Assembly (NCBI GenBank): GCA_031277475.1
Contig: JAITMJ010000080.1
Location: 1 to 62,408 of the forward strand
Direction: 5' to 3'
Origin: Flavobacteriaceae bacterium
Lineage (GTDB): Bacteria > Bacteroidota > Bacteroidia > Flavobacteriales > Weeksellaceae
DNA length: 62,408 bases
In this document: in pieces, positions 1 to 7,939 of the stretch
How the letters are laid out: each line of letters starts with the position of its first letter
Numbering within the stretch: position 1 is the stretch's first letter
The notes under the pieces: generated by a model
What the model saw: the letters and a program-made list of their open reading frames with translations, nothing else
The model's database searches: none
Told to the model about the DNA's origin: nothing
Program-made: the position numbers and the translations under genes

Positions 1-59
1 CCCGTTAATCGCAGAAAGACCTCCGGTTTTTTTGTTTTATACACTGAGAATACATCCAT
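1..59 (-). CDS. possible 5' end of a gene leaving the window (very uncertain)
   Basis: Read on the minus strand from an ATG at 57-59, the frame stays open to the window edge for 19 codons beginning MDVFSVYKTK. That is too short to judge coding potential and no family is recognised. It would be divergent from the gene starting at 101. The plus strand is also open in one frame here, so this could equally be the tail of an upstream gene or non-coding. Confidence 0.15.
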   Translation of the reverse strand, partial: MDVFSVYKTKKPEVFLRLT

Positions 60-100
60 CCCACAAATATATACATTTTATTTAATATCAGTTGGTTATT

Positions 101-772
101 ATGGAAAGATGTCTAATATTAACTCTAATCATTTTCCCTCTTTGGGGAACAGGGGGCTTTGCACAAACCGCCAAAGAAATCATTGATAAAAACATTGAAC
201 TTTCGGGCGGACTTGCGAATTGGAAACGCCTCAATTCCGTAGTTTTATCGGGAAATGTAACGCTCGGAATCAACGATAAATTTCCGATTACAATTTATCA
301 ACAACGCCCGAATCTCACGAAAACCACTATTGTTATTGATAAAAAAGAAAACACCATCGAAGGTTTTGACGGAAAAAAAGGCTACGCCATGAATTATGCC
401 GCCAATAAAATTCAAGAAAACCCGGACTATGTTCCCGAAGGTTTCGACAGCGATTTTATGGATTGGGAAAACAAAGGTTTTACGGCGAAATATCTCGGAA
501 AAGAAAAAGCCGGAAGCACAAATTGCCACAAAATAGAACTCTCAAAAAATTCGGAGAAAACATATTATTATTTCAGCGTTTCCGATTTTATGCTGCTGAA
601 AGAAGAAAAAAAAGATGAAACATTAATTTATTCGGATTATCGAAAAATCGGGAATCTGCAATTTCCTTTCCGCATCGAAAGTTCGAGCGCAACAAAAGAC
701 AGCGATTATGTAATTTTGCTCTATAAAATCGAAACCAATAAAACGCTGCCCGCAAATACGTTTAAGTTTTGA
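101..772 (+). CDS. secreted LolA/RseB-like protein
   Basis: The predicted protein of 223 residues has an N-terminal hydrophobic segment ending in GGFAQ, which reads as a Sec signal peptide, followed by a beta-rich domain with the spacing of the outer-membrane lipoprotein-sorting (LolA-like) superfamily common in Bacteroidota: AKEIIDKNIE near the mature N-terminus, and YSDYRKIGNLQFPFRI near the C-terminus. The role is probably binding of a lipid or acyl group in the periplasm; the exact ligand is unknown. The ATG at 101 is preferred over the TTG at 92. The bases coding for the signal peptide's end (132-160) match a GC-rich repeat that recurs at 15201-15229, so part of the signal may be repeat-derived. 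It stands alone, with an untranslated gap before the DoxX gene. Confidence 0.6.
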   Translation: MERCLILTLIIFPLWGTGGFAQTAKEIIDKNIELSGGLANWKRLNSVVLSGNVTLGINDKFPITIYQQRPNLTKTTIVIDKKENTIEGFDGKKGYAMNYAANKIQENPDYVPEGFDSDFMDWENKGFTAKYLGKEKAGSTNCHKIELSKNSEKTYYYFSVSDFMLLKEEKKDETLIYSDYRKIGNLQFPFRIESSSATKDSDYVILLYKIETNKTLPANTFKF

Positions 773-865
773 TGTAACAATATTATATAGCAAATAATCC
801 GGAGATAAATGCTATAAATCCGTTTTCACAGAAAAAATAAGATGGTATTTGTTACATTTTTTTAT

Positions 866-873
866 TACTTTTG
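866..873 (+). promoter_or_regulatory. -7 box (TACTTTTG) for the DoxX gene
   Basis: The sequence TACTTTTG fits the Bacteroidota -7 consensus TAnnTTTG and lies 15 bases before the ATG at 889, so the leader must be very short. A TTTG at 848-851 could be the -33 element, but the spacing (14) is shorter than usual. It overlaps the TTG at 871, which argues that this TTG is not a start codon. Confidence 0.5.
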
Positions 874-888
874 AACAAAATATATGAG

Positions 889-1308
889 ATGGCAAATATA
901 AATTCTACCGCTTATAATCCGAAACTGCTGAATTTCGGGTTGTTCATTTTTCGAGCTTTTGTAGGCTGTACAATGCTCACACACGGCATTCCGAAAATGA
1001 TGAATCTTTTTTCCGGTGAAAAAATTCAGTTTATGAACTTCCTCGGACTGAGTTCGGAAATCAGTTACGGATTAGTGGTTTTTGCAGAGGTAGTCTGCTC
1101 ATTTCTTCTGATTTTAGGACTTTTTACACGCATTGCTTTAATTCCGTTAATAATAGCAATGTTGGTGGCTGTCGGTTTTCATTGGAACGAAGAATTTAAA
1201 GAAATGGAGCCTGCCGCATTTTATTTGGCGAGTTACATTTTATTGATGATTAGCGGCGCCGGAAAAATTTCGGTGGACGGAATGACGGAAAAGAAAAAAA
1301 ATTGGTGA
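889..1308 (+). CDS. DoxX family membrane protein
   Basis: A 139-residue protein with four hydrophobic segments and the DoxX signature: an R-A-F/V-G-xx-ML-x-HGIPKM stretch in the first helix region, followed by FAEVVCSFLLILGLFTRIA, then a short C-terminal helix ending in SGAGKISVDG. DoxX proteins sit in the cytoplasmic membrane; members have been linked to sulfur and redox chemistry, but a specific substrate cannot be assigned here. The start is placed at ATG 889 rather than TTG 871 because the latter is part of the promoter box. It is probably monocistronic; the following TPR gene begins 70 bases later. Confidence 0.75.
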   Translation: MANINSTAYNPKLLNFGLFIFRAFVGCTMLTHGIPKMMNLFSGEKIQFMNFLGLSSEISYGLVVFAEVVCSFLLILGLFTRIALIPLIIAMLVAVGFHWNEEFKEMEPAAFYLASYILLMISGAGKISVDGMTEKKKNW

Positions 1309-1378
1309 ATTAATTTGAAAAATTAGATGATGAGATAATTCTATATATTTTAATGATCAATTATCGATTACAAGAATT

Positions 1379-1876
1379 ATGGATGAACAATATTTGGATT
1401 CAGAATTTGACAGAGCAGACGGGCTCATTTCCCAAGATTTGATAGAAGAAGCAAAAGCCGTACTCAACAGTATTTTGGAGGAAAATCCGAGATACGGAAA
1501 AGCGCACAATCACCTTGGTTGGATTTGCAAAACCAAAGAAAACAACGTGAAAACTGCGGAAAATCATTATAAACAGGCTTTGGAACTGACGCCGGAATAT
1601 GGTGCAACCTACATCAATTATGCGTATTTGCTTTCCGAAGAAAAACGATATGCAGAACTGGAAAACCTTTTAACAAAAGCCGAATCCGTGGAAAATGTGA
1701 ATAGGAGTAATTTAGCTCGAGAATGGGGATATTTCTACGAAGACACCAAACAATACCCAAAAGCCATCGAAAAATATAAGGAATATGCTGTTTCCTTATA
1801 CGATAATTCCCTGATAGACAAAGCAAAAGAAGGAATTTTGCGCTGCAAACAGAAATTGGAAATTATGGAAATGTGA
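1379..1876 (+). CDS. tetratricopeptide-repeat protein
   Basis: A 165-residue soluble protein with no signal peptide. Helical repeats of the TPR type are visible: the segment ending in ENPRYGKAHNHLGWI, the one ending in LELTPEYGATYINYAYLL, and a third with W-G-YFYEDTKQYPKAIEKYKEY. TPR folds mediate protein-protein contacts; the partner is not evident. It lies between the DoxX and DUF6398 genes on the same strand, with gaps of 70 and about 146 bases, so co-transcription is possible but not shown. Confidence 0.7.
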   Translation: MDEQYLDSEFDRADGLISQDLIEEAKAVLNSILEENPRYGKAHNHLGWICKTKENNVKTAENHYKQALELTPEYGATYINYAYLLSEEKRYAELENLLTKAESVENVNRSNLAREWGYFYEDTKQYPKAIEKYKEYAVSLYDNSLIDKAKEGILRCKQKLEIMEM

Positions 1877-2022
1877 GAATAGAAAATACCTTTATCAAAG
1901 TTTGATACGAATCTCCTGAATTAGATTTGACAAAGTTTTTTAGACTGATATGCGGAATTAATACAAAAAAGTTCGATCTCATCTCAAAAGATACCGGACC
2001 GACAACCAAGATAAACAAAAAT

Positions 2023-2523
2023 ATGGATAAACATCAGGCGGAAGAGAAAGGGCAAAAAATACTTAAACTCGTTAGAGATTTTTGTGCAAAAAAATTAGAC
2101 GATGAATATTTTGAACTTGCAGAACAATTAACGCAAAAATTGATGCGGAAACGCAACAAACCTTTGGCGAGCGGGCAACCGGAAATTTGGGCGGCGGCAA
2201 TTATTCACGCATTGGGAACCGCCAACTTTTTATTTGACAAATCTTTTCAACCTTATATTTCGGTGGTGGATTTAAACAAATATTTCGGAACAAAACAAAG
2301 TACAGTTTCTGCAAAATCAGCGCAAATTCGAGATTTATTGAATATAAAACGTTTTGGCAGCGAATTTTCTACACAAAGAATGACGGATATGAATCCGTTT
2401 AATAATATGGTAATGGTTGATGGAATGATTTATCCGTTGAGTATGTTGCCCGAAGAAATTCAGATTGCCGTAAAACAGGCGAGAGCAGAAGGTTTGGATA
2501 TTGAGATTAGAACGGAAAAATAA
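2023..2523 (+). CDS. DUF6398-type hypothetical protein
   Basis: The protein is 166 residues from the ATG at 2023, which follows an A-rich stretch; an in-frame TTG at 1927 would add 32 residues of low similarity to any domain and is not favoured. The core resembles the DUF6398 family: PEIWAAAIIHALGTANFLFD followed by KYFGTKQSTVSAKSAQIRDLL, the latter looking like a helix-turn-helix-type segment that may bind nucleic acid. The C-terminus contains PLSMLPEEIQ. No biochemical function is known for the family, and I assign none. It lies 37 bases before tsaE. Confidence 0.55.
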   Translation: MDKHQAEEKGQKILKLVRDFCAKKLDDEYFELAEQLTQKLMRKRNKPLASGQPEIWAAAIIHALGTANFLFDKSFQPYISVVDLNKYFGTKQSTVSAKSAQIRDLLNIKRFGSEFSTQRMTDMNPFNNMVMVDGMIYPLSMLPEEIQIAVKQARAEGLDIEIRTEK

Positions 2524-2541
2524 GATTGTAATTGAAAATAT

Positions 2542-2562
2542 GTAACTCGAAACTCGAACTTT
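2542..2562. repeat. heptamer-phased tract abutting tsaE start
   Basis: Three 7-base units, TAACTCG, AAACTCG and AACTTTG, run directly into the TTG start of tsaE. The family recurs at many places in this window (for example 33906-33961 and 39854-39895), usually in gaps. Confidence 0.55.
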
Positions 2563-2965
2563 GAACAAAAAACTCCACAATATTGAACAATGGCAGGAGG
2601 TTGTCGATGAAATTTTACCGAAACTACGGCATAATATTCTTTTGTTGAAGGGAAATCTCGGAGCCGGAAAAACCACGTTTACGAAATTTTTGATTAAAAA
2701 CCTCGGAAGCGCAGACGAAGTTTCTTCGCCCACCTATACCCTTGTAAATGAATATGATTCACCGAAAGGAAAAATTTTTCACTTTGATTTTTACCGATTG
2801 AAAAATGCGGAAGAAGTTTTAGACATCGGCATCGAAGAATATTTAAACCATTCTTTTCTCTGCATTATCGAGTGGCCTGAAATCTACGAAAACCAACTTC
2901 CCGCCGGCTTCCACGAAATGAAAATCAAAAATAACGGAGATTTTCGAGAGGTGAGTTTTGAATAG
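2561..2965 (+). CDS. tsaE: tRNA threonylcarbamoyladenosine biosynthesis protein TsaE
   Basis: TsaE is the small ATPase that works with TsaB and TsaD to transfer threonylcarbamoyl to A37 of ANN-decoding tRNAs. The 134-residue length matches the family. The Walker A loop GNLGAGKTT is near residues 31-39, followed by SSPTYTLVNEY and the FHFDFYRL and IEWPE motifs typical of TsaE. The only in-frame start is TTG at 2561, because a stop lies at 2543-2545 and no ATG precedes the Walker loop. This TTG falls inside a heptamer repeat (TAACTCG AAACTCG AACTTTG), so the native start may have been altered by repeat growth. Confidence 0.9.
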   Translation: MNKKLHNIEQWQEVVDEILPKLRHNILLLKGNLGAGKTTFTKFLIKNLGSADEVSSPTYTLVNEYDSPKGKIFHFDFYRLKNAEEVLDIGIEEYLNHSFLCIIEWPEIYENQLPAGFHEMKIKNNGDFREVSFE

Positions 2966-3073
2966 ACGCTCGGAGAAAAAAAATAAAAATTATAGAATCC
3001 ACATTAATTTTTAAATTATTTTGTGGGTATTATATTTCACTATAAACGTTTATTTCACAATAATTGATTGGTT

Positions 3074-3781
3074 ATGATAAAGCAATATTGTTATTTATTA
3101 ATATTTACTTTTTTAATGTTTTCCTGCGGAAAAATCTCTCCGAAAGGCAATATCGAACGGAAAAATGTAGGCGTTGAGGAATTTGTAAATTTAGACATCG
3201 GCGGAAATTTTCGGGTGTTTTACATCAAAAACGCAAAGCATTTTATTGAAATCGAAACTTATCCGAATATTATTGATAATCTGAACATTAGCGTAAAAAA
3301 CAAAACACTTTCCATCCAAGAAAAAAGGGAAACAAAAGAGGTGGATTTTTACAATATCAATATTTATTCGCCGATGAATCCCGAAAAAATCAGCATTTCA
3401 AAATCCGCAGAAATGAATATTTCCGGCGAAATAAAAACCGATGATTTCAATTTGAATATAGAAAATAATGCCGTATTCATCGGTGCTGTAAACACAGAAA
3501 CGGCAAAAGTGGAAATGCGGGACAAAAGCCGCGCCAATTTTTCGGGATTCACAAAAAATGCTTCGATAAAAATCTCTGACACCGCAAGTTTGATTGCGCC
3601 ATATTGGAAAATTGACTATCTGAATATCGATTCCAAAAACGGAAATTATGCAGAAGTGAACGTAAAAAATTCGCTGAAAGGAAACCTCCGAAATACAGCA
3701 GAATTCGTTTATTTCGGTAATCCGAGCCAATCTGTTAAAATCCAAGAAAATTCAAAAATTGAAAACAGGAAATTGGAATGA
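3074..3781 (+). CDS. GIN-domain (DUF2807) lipoprotein
   Basis: The 235-residue product begins with a lipoprotein signal, hydrophobic to LMFSC with the acylated Cys at residue 18. The rest is a right-handed beta-helix-like DUF2807 (putative auto-transporter head, GIN) domain: VEEFVNLDIGGNFRVFYIK near residues 30-50, then alternating N/S/D-rich strands such as ISKSAEMNISGEIKTDDFNL. Such proteins are anchored in the Bacteroidota envelope; their role is unknown. ATG at 3074 is chosen over the TTG at 3068 because it begins directly with a charged-hydrophobic signal (MIKQ). It is followed by the M4 protease gene, which has its own promoter. Confidence 0.75.
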   Translation: MIKQYCYLLIFTFLMFSCGKISPKGNIERKNVGVEEFVNLDIGGNFRVFYIKNAKHFIEIETYPNIIDNLNISVKNKTLSIQEKRETKEVDFYNINIYSPMNPEKISISKSAEMNISGEIKTDDFNLNIENNAVFIGAVNTETAKVEMRDKSRANFSGFTKNASIKISDTASLIAPYWKIDYLNIDSKNGNYAEVNVKNSLKGNLRNTAEFVYFGNPSQSVKIQENSKIENRKLE

Positions 3782-3814
3782 AAAATGTTTTAACTTCCAA
3801 CACAAGAAAAAAAC

Positions 3815-3822
3815 TATATTTG
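3815..3822 (+). promoter_or_regulatory. -7 box (TATATTTG) for the M4 protease
   Basis: TATATTTG is a perfect match to TAnnTTTG, 22 bases before the ATG at 3845. No clear TTG is seen at the -33 position. Confidence 0.6.
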
Positions 3823-3844
3823 TGAATTATAATTTTATTTTAAT

Positions 3845-6382
3845 ATGAAAAAAATATTTACACTATTGTTGGCATCCGCTTATTTTTGCGGATTTGCTCA
3901 GGAATCTCCCGAACTTGCCAAACTGAAATCCGAAACCGGAGCGCGTGTTACCATTAGCAAAAGCACGCAAAATCCGAACTTTATCCGATTTGAAAACCCA
4001 AACGCGCTGAACCTAAATTCTGCAAATGCAAAAGCAAAAGCCGATGAATTTCTATCCGCGAATTTTAAAGCATTTAATTTAAAATCTGCATCAGACGTGG
4101 TTTTTATGGAAGAACGAACCGATAACTACGGTTTTAAAAACGAAATTTATATGCAATATTATAATGGAATTCCCGTTTTCGACGGCGTTTTAAAATTTCA
4201 TTTTAATGCTCAAGAGCAACTCACTTCCGTAAACGGAAACGTGATTTCAAACATAAAAACGAGTTCCGTTCCCGAAATTTCACAAACGCAAGCGGCAGCT
4301 ATCGCTCAAAGTTTGATTGCGCAACAAGGTTTGAACCATTCCGGAATACCGTTGGAAATCAAGAAGAATAATCTTTTAATTTTCCCAAAAGGTTTGGCTC
4401 AAGGCGACATTGCAATGCCTTATCTCGCTTATCACATTGAAATTACGAACCAAAATGATGTTCGCGAATTTTTGTTTATCAACGCACATACCGGTGAATT
4501 GGTGGAACAATTTACCGGAATTCATCCGATTGACCGAAGACTTTATGAAGTGAATACATCGCCCTCCAATTTGGTTTGGCAAGAAGGCGATGCTTTTCCC
4601 GGAAGTTTAGATATTTGGCAGCAAAATGAAGTAGTCGTAGCCGAACAAGTTTATAATTTCTTTAAAAATGCGTTTAATTACACCTCCTACGACAACGCCG
4701 ACCACCGAATGACGACCATTAACAACGAGCCGAATATCAATTGTCCGAATGCAAATTGGAACGGAAGCACCACAAATTACTGTACCGGTGTTGCTGCGGA
4801 CGACGTAGTTGCCCACGAATGGGGACACGCCTACACCGAATATACTTCCAATTTAATTTATGCCTTTCAACCCGGTGCTTTGAACGAATCTTATTCCGAT
4901 GTTTGGGGCGAAACGATTGATTTAATAAACAATTATCAAGACGAAGGTGAAAATCTTGCCATCCGAACAACCACCGATTGTGAAGGAACTCGTTGGAAAC
5001 AAAGTGAAGACGCGACCGCTTTCGGAGGGGCAATTCGCGATATGTGGAATCCGCCGTGCGAGGGAGATCCGGGAAGAGTAGGTTTAGGTTATTATTGCGG
5101 AACCGGAGACGGCGGCGGCGTTCATTTCAATTCCGGAATTCCCAATCATTTGTATGCTTTGCTCGTGGATGGCGGAACTTACAACGGCTACACGATGACA
5201 GGAATGGGATTTGTGAAAGCCGCACATTTGTGGTGGAGAGCCACTTCGGTTTATCTGACTGCAACCAGCGATTTTTCAAGTTTTGCCGATGCTTTGGAAG
5301 CGGCGTGTAATGATTTAATCGGCGTAAATCTCGAAGGATTATCTACCACAGCAACGCCTTTCGGTTTGAGCGGGCAAATTTTAACATCCGCAGATTTAAC
5401 CAATCTTCAAAACGGACTTTTAGCCGTTGAATTGAGAACAGAGCCTACACAATGTAATTTTACACCGCTTTTGGAACCAACACCGCCATTATGCGAAGCC
5501 GCAACCGTAAGTCCCGTATTTGTAGAAACTTGGGAAAACGGACTCGGAAATTGGGTGGTTTCAAACGTTCCGACCAATCCTTCATCTTGGGAAGAAAGAA
5601 ATTGGGAAGTGAAAGGAAACCTACCAAAAGGACGACAGGGAAATGCTATTTTCGCACCGGATCCGATTAACGGAGATTGCATTACAAGTTTACAAAACGG
5701 AATTTTGCGTTTGGAAAGCCCACTCATCACAATCCCTGCATTTGCAAGCGGAAATTATGAAATGGCGTTCAATCATTATGTGGCTACAGAACGCACTTGG
5801 GATGGCGGAAACATAAAATACAGTTTGAACGGCGGTGCTTGGACTTTAGTCCCGTTCACGGCATTCACAGAAAATGATTATAATACTATCTTGACATTTC
5901 CTGCACTCGGCAACGATAATCCAATGGCAGGACAAAGAGCATTTTCGGGAACAGACGGCGGTTCACTTAGCGGAAGTTGGGGACAAAGCGTTATCAATTT
6001 ATCTGCAATCGGCGTAACTCCCGGATCGAACATCAAATTCCGATTTGAATTTGGAACCGACGGATGCAACGGAATTGAAGGCTGGTACGTTGATGAAATT
6101 TATGTTTATAATTGTGCTTTGCTTGCCGTAGAAGATATTCAGAAAAATAGCAGTTTCCAAGTATTCCCGAATCCGACTTCAGGAATAGTTACCATTCAAA
6201 ACAGTAAAAATTTGAATCTGAAAACTGCGGAACTTTACAACGCAACAGGACAATTAATCCGAACTTTCAAACTGAACGGAACTTCCCAAAATTTAGATTT
6301 AAGCAAAATTGAAAGAGGAAATTACATTCTGAAAATCAGTTCCGAAACCGAAACAAGTTCTGTGAAAATCATTAAGAAATAG
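3845..6382 (+). CDS. secreted M4-family metalloprotease with T9SS sorting domain
   Basis: An 845-residue secreted thermolysin-type zinc protease. A signal peptide ends at GFAQ (residue 19). A propeptide with FTP/PepSY character follows (about 60-225, including YYNGIPVFDGVLKFHFN). The catalytic domain carries HEWGH at 324-328 and GALNESYSDVWGE at 344-356, giving two His ligands, the catalytic Glu and the third ligand Glu348. A later region (about 555-760) resembles a jelly-roll or MAM-like beta domain with WYVDEI. The last 75 residues are a type A T9SS C-terminal domain (FPNPTSG ... GNYILKI ... VKIIKK), so it should be exported through the PorU/PorV machine encoded at 36-41 kb and cleaved on the surface. 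It is a complete, stand-alone gene with its own -7 box. Confidence 0.9.
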   Translation: MKKIFTLLLASAYFCGFAQESPELAKLKSETGARVTISKSTQNPNFIRFENPNALNLNSANAKAKADEFLSANFKAFNLKSASDVVFMEERTDNYGFKNEIYMQYYNGIPVFDGVLKFHFNAQEQLTSVNGNVISNIKTSSVPEISQTQAAAIAQSLIAQQGLNHSGIPLEIKKNNLLIFPKGLAQGDIAMPYLAYHIEITNQNDVREFLFINAHTGELVEQFTGIHPIDRRLYEVNTSPSNLVWQEGDAFPGSLDIWQQNEVVVAEQVYNFFKNAFNYTSYDNADHRMTTINNEPNINCPNANWNGSTTNYCTGVAADDVVAHEWGHAYTEYTSNLIYAFQPGALNESYSDVWGETIDLINNYQDEGENLAIRTTTDCEGTRWKQSEDATAFGGAIRDMWNPPCEGDPGRVGLGYYCGTGDGGGVHFNSGIPNHLYALLVDGGTYNGYTMTGMGFVKAAHLWWRATSVYLTATSDFSSFADALEAACNDLIGVNLEGLSTTATPFGLSGQILTSADLTNLQNGLLAVELRTEPTQCNFTPLLEPTPPLCEAATVSPVFVETWENGLGNWVVSNVPTNPSSWEERNWEVKGNLPKGRQGNAIFAPDPINGDCITSLQNGILRLESPLITIPAFASGNYEMAFNHYVATERTWDGGNIKYSLNGGAWTLVPFTAFTENDYNTILTFPALGNDNPMAGQRAFSGTDGGSLSGSWGQSVINLSAIGVTPGSNIKFRFEFGTDGCNGIEGWYVDEIYVYNCALLAVEDIQKNSSFQVFPNPTSGIVTIQNSKNLNLKTAELYNATGQLIRTFKLNGTSQNLDLSKIERGNYILKISSETETSSVKIIKK

Positions 6383-6448
6383 ACTGGAGGAATGATGGGA
6401 AACAACCTTTGAAAAATTTCCGGAATAATTCATAGATTCATTTTTAGG

Positions 6449-6523
6449 GATTGCTAAATTATGGCTGTAAATTGTTGAAAGTCAACACTAAATTTATTAA
6501 AAAACATACATAATTTAGCAATC
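6449..6523. other. long nested stem-loop between convergent genes
   Basis: Two 15-base arms (GATTGCTAAATTATG at 6449-6463 and its exact reverse complement at 6509-6523) enclose a 45-base loop. The loop itself folds, with GTTGA and TCAAC at 6474-6486 around three bases and further A/T pairing outside. A T-rich stretch follows. It lies after the M4 protease stop and before the nhaA terminator. It may be the protease's terminator or a small structured RNA or mobile repeat; no transposase is present. Confidence 0.5.
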
Positions 6524-6608
6524 TCCATTTTTTTGTATTTTACGTAAAGGACCGTAATATTTCACGGCTCCCTCCCGCAATTCTTACAAGCGATATTTTT
6601 AAATAAAA

Positions 6609-6629
6609 GGAAATGAAAAATCATTTTCC
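6609..6629 (-). terminator. rho-independent terminator of nhaA
   Basis: On the minus strand, just after the nhaA stop, GGAAAATGA and its near-complement TCATTTCC form a hairpin followed by TTTTATTT. Confidence 0.6.
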
Positions 6630-6637
6630 GTATTGCT

Positions 6638-7810
6638 TCATAACTTTATCACCTTACAACCCCATCCATTTCTCAGCACAAAATACCCAAAAATCCCCGA
6701 CAAAACGGAAGCCGTCAAAACCGCAAACTTTGCTTCTTCCAAAATTTCGGGAGAATTTTTAAACGAAAGCATCGCCATAAAAATCGACATCGTAAATCCG
6801 ATTCCCGCCAGAAAACCAACGCCGAGCATTTGCGTTCTGCCGATATTACTTGGAATTTTGCTGAGTTTCAGTTTTACGGCAAGCCACGAAAACAGATTGA
6901 TTCCCAATATTTTGCCTGCAAACAATCCAAAAATAATTCCCAAACCGACGCTCGAAAACAGAGATTCCGATATTTTTGCCGTAAATGTAATGTTCGTATT
7001 GGCAAGCGCAAAAAGCGGCATTATGAAAAAATTCACCGGAAAATGCAAGCGATGTTCCAATTTTTTTAAAGGCGAAATTTTGGTTTTAAAACCTTCGCTT
7101 GGAATTGTAAATGCGAGCAAAACACCGGAAATTGCGGCGTGAACTCCGGAATGATGAACGAAATACCAAAGCAAAATTCCCGGAACGATGTAAAAAATTA
7201 ACTTTTTGATTTTCAAATAATTAAATAAAATTAAAATCAAAAAAATCAAAACTGAAAATCCCAAATCGTTCCACCGGATTTCGCCGGAATAGAAAACGGC
7301 GATGACGATAATTGCTCCCAAATCATCGACGATTGCGAGTGCCGCAAGAAATATTTTCAGCGAAGCGGGAACTCTTTTTCCGAGCGTGGAAAGTATCGCC
7401 AAAGAAAACGCAATGTCCGTAGCCATCGGAATTCCCCAACCTTTTGAATACGGCGTTTTGAAATTAAAAATCAAAAAAATCAAAGCAGGGACGAGCATTC
7501 CACCGATTGCCGCAAAAATCGGTAAAGATGCCTTTTTAAAATTTGAAAGTTCTCCTCCGGCTAATTCGCGTTTTATTTCCAAACCTGCGAGCAAAAAGAA
7601 AATTGCCATCAAACCATCATTAATCCAAATACTTACGGAATATTTCAGCGAAAAAAAACCGATTCCGATTTCTTTATCTAAAAGATTTTGAAAATTTTTC
7701 GCAAAAGAGGAATTGGCAATCATTAAAGAAATCGCAACACAAAATATCAAAACAATTCCGGAAGATTTGCTGCTTCTGAAAAATTCTTTGAAATATTTTG
7801 TTAAAATCAT
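6638..7810 (-). CDS. nhaA: Na+/H+ antiporter NhaA
   Basis: NhaA exchanges cytoplasmic Na+ (or Li+) for external protons in the inner membrane and supports pH and sodium homeostasis. The 390-residue protein shows the family length and about a dozen membrane segments. The discontinuous helix motif MATDIAFSLA supplies Asp132, and AIVDDLGAI supplies the paired Asp162/Asp163 of the ion site. A conserved GLEIKREL follows helix 2, and GFLAGIGFTMSIF is near the C-terminus. The gene is divergent from kup with a 129-base shared promoter region holding -7 boxes in both directions, placing two cation transporters side by side. Confidence 0.95.
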   Translation of the reverse strand: MILTKYFKEFFRSSKSSGIVLIFCVAISLMIANSSFAKNFQNLLDKEIGIGFFSLKYSVSIWINDGLMAIFFLLAGLEIKRELAGGELSNFKKASLPIFAAIGGMLVPALIFLIFNFKTPYSKGWGIPMATDIAFSLAILSTLGKRVPASLKIFLAALAIVDDLGAIIVIAVFYSGEIRWNDLGFSVLIFLILILFNYLKIKKLIFYIVPGILLWYFVHHSGVHAAISGVLLAFTIPSEGFKTKISPLKKLEHRLHFPVNFFIMPLFALANTNITFTAKISESLFSSVGLGIIFGLFAGKILGINLFSWLAVKLKLSKIPSNIGRTQMLGVGFLAGIGFTMSIFMAMLSFKNSPEILEEAKFAVLTASVLSGIFGYFVLRNGWGCKVIKL

Positions 7811-7847
7811 TGTTTAGATTTGAATATGCGAGACACGATACGAAACA

Positions 7848-7855
7848 CAAAAATA
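7848..7855 (-). promoter_or_regulatory. -7 box for nhaA
   Basis: On the minus strand the sequence reads TATTTTTG, a perfect TAnnTTTG, 37 bases before the nhaA ATG. Heptamer-like repeats (GAGACAC, GATACGA) lie in the leader between box and start. Confidence 0.45.
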
Positions 7856-7901
7856 AGAAGATTTGAAGATTTTCAACTTTATCACTTCATAACTTATTAG
7901 T

Positions 7902-7909
7902 AAATTTGT
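7902..7909 (+). promoter_or_regulatory. -7 box for kup
   Basis: TAAATTTG matches TAnnTTTG and lies 30 bases before the kup ATG at 7940, back-to-back with the nhaA promoter. Confidence 0.5.
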
Positions 7910-7939
7910 TCTCTCAAATTAAATCGGAATTAGCGGATT

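Noticed and set aside
871-873. TTG start of the DoxX gene
   Set aside because: These bases belong to a TAnnTTTG promoter box, and an ATG lies 18 bases downstream.
5044-5310. an 88-codon frame rich in Arg inside the M4 protease gene
   Set aside because: It is an out-of-frame reading of a clear protease domain.
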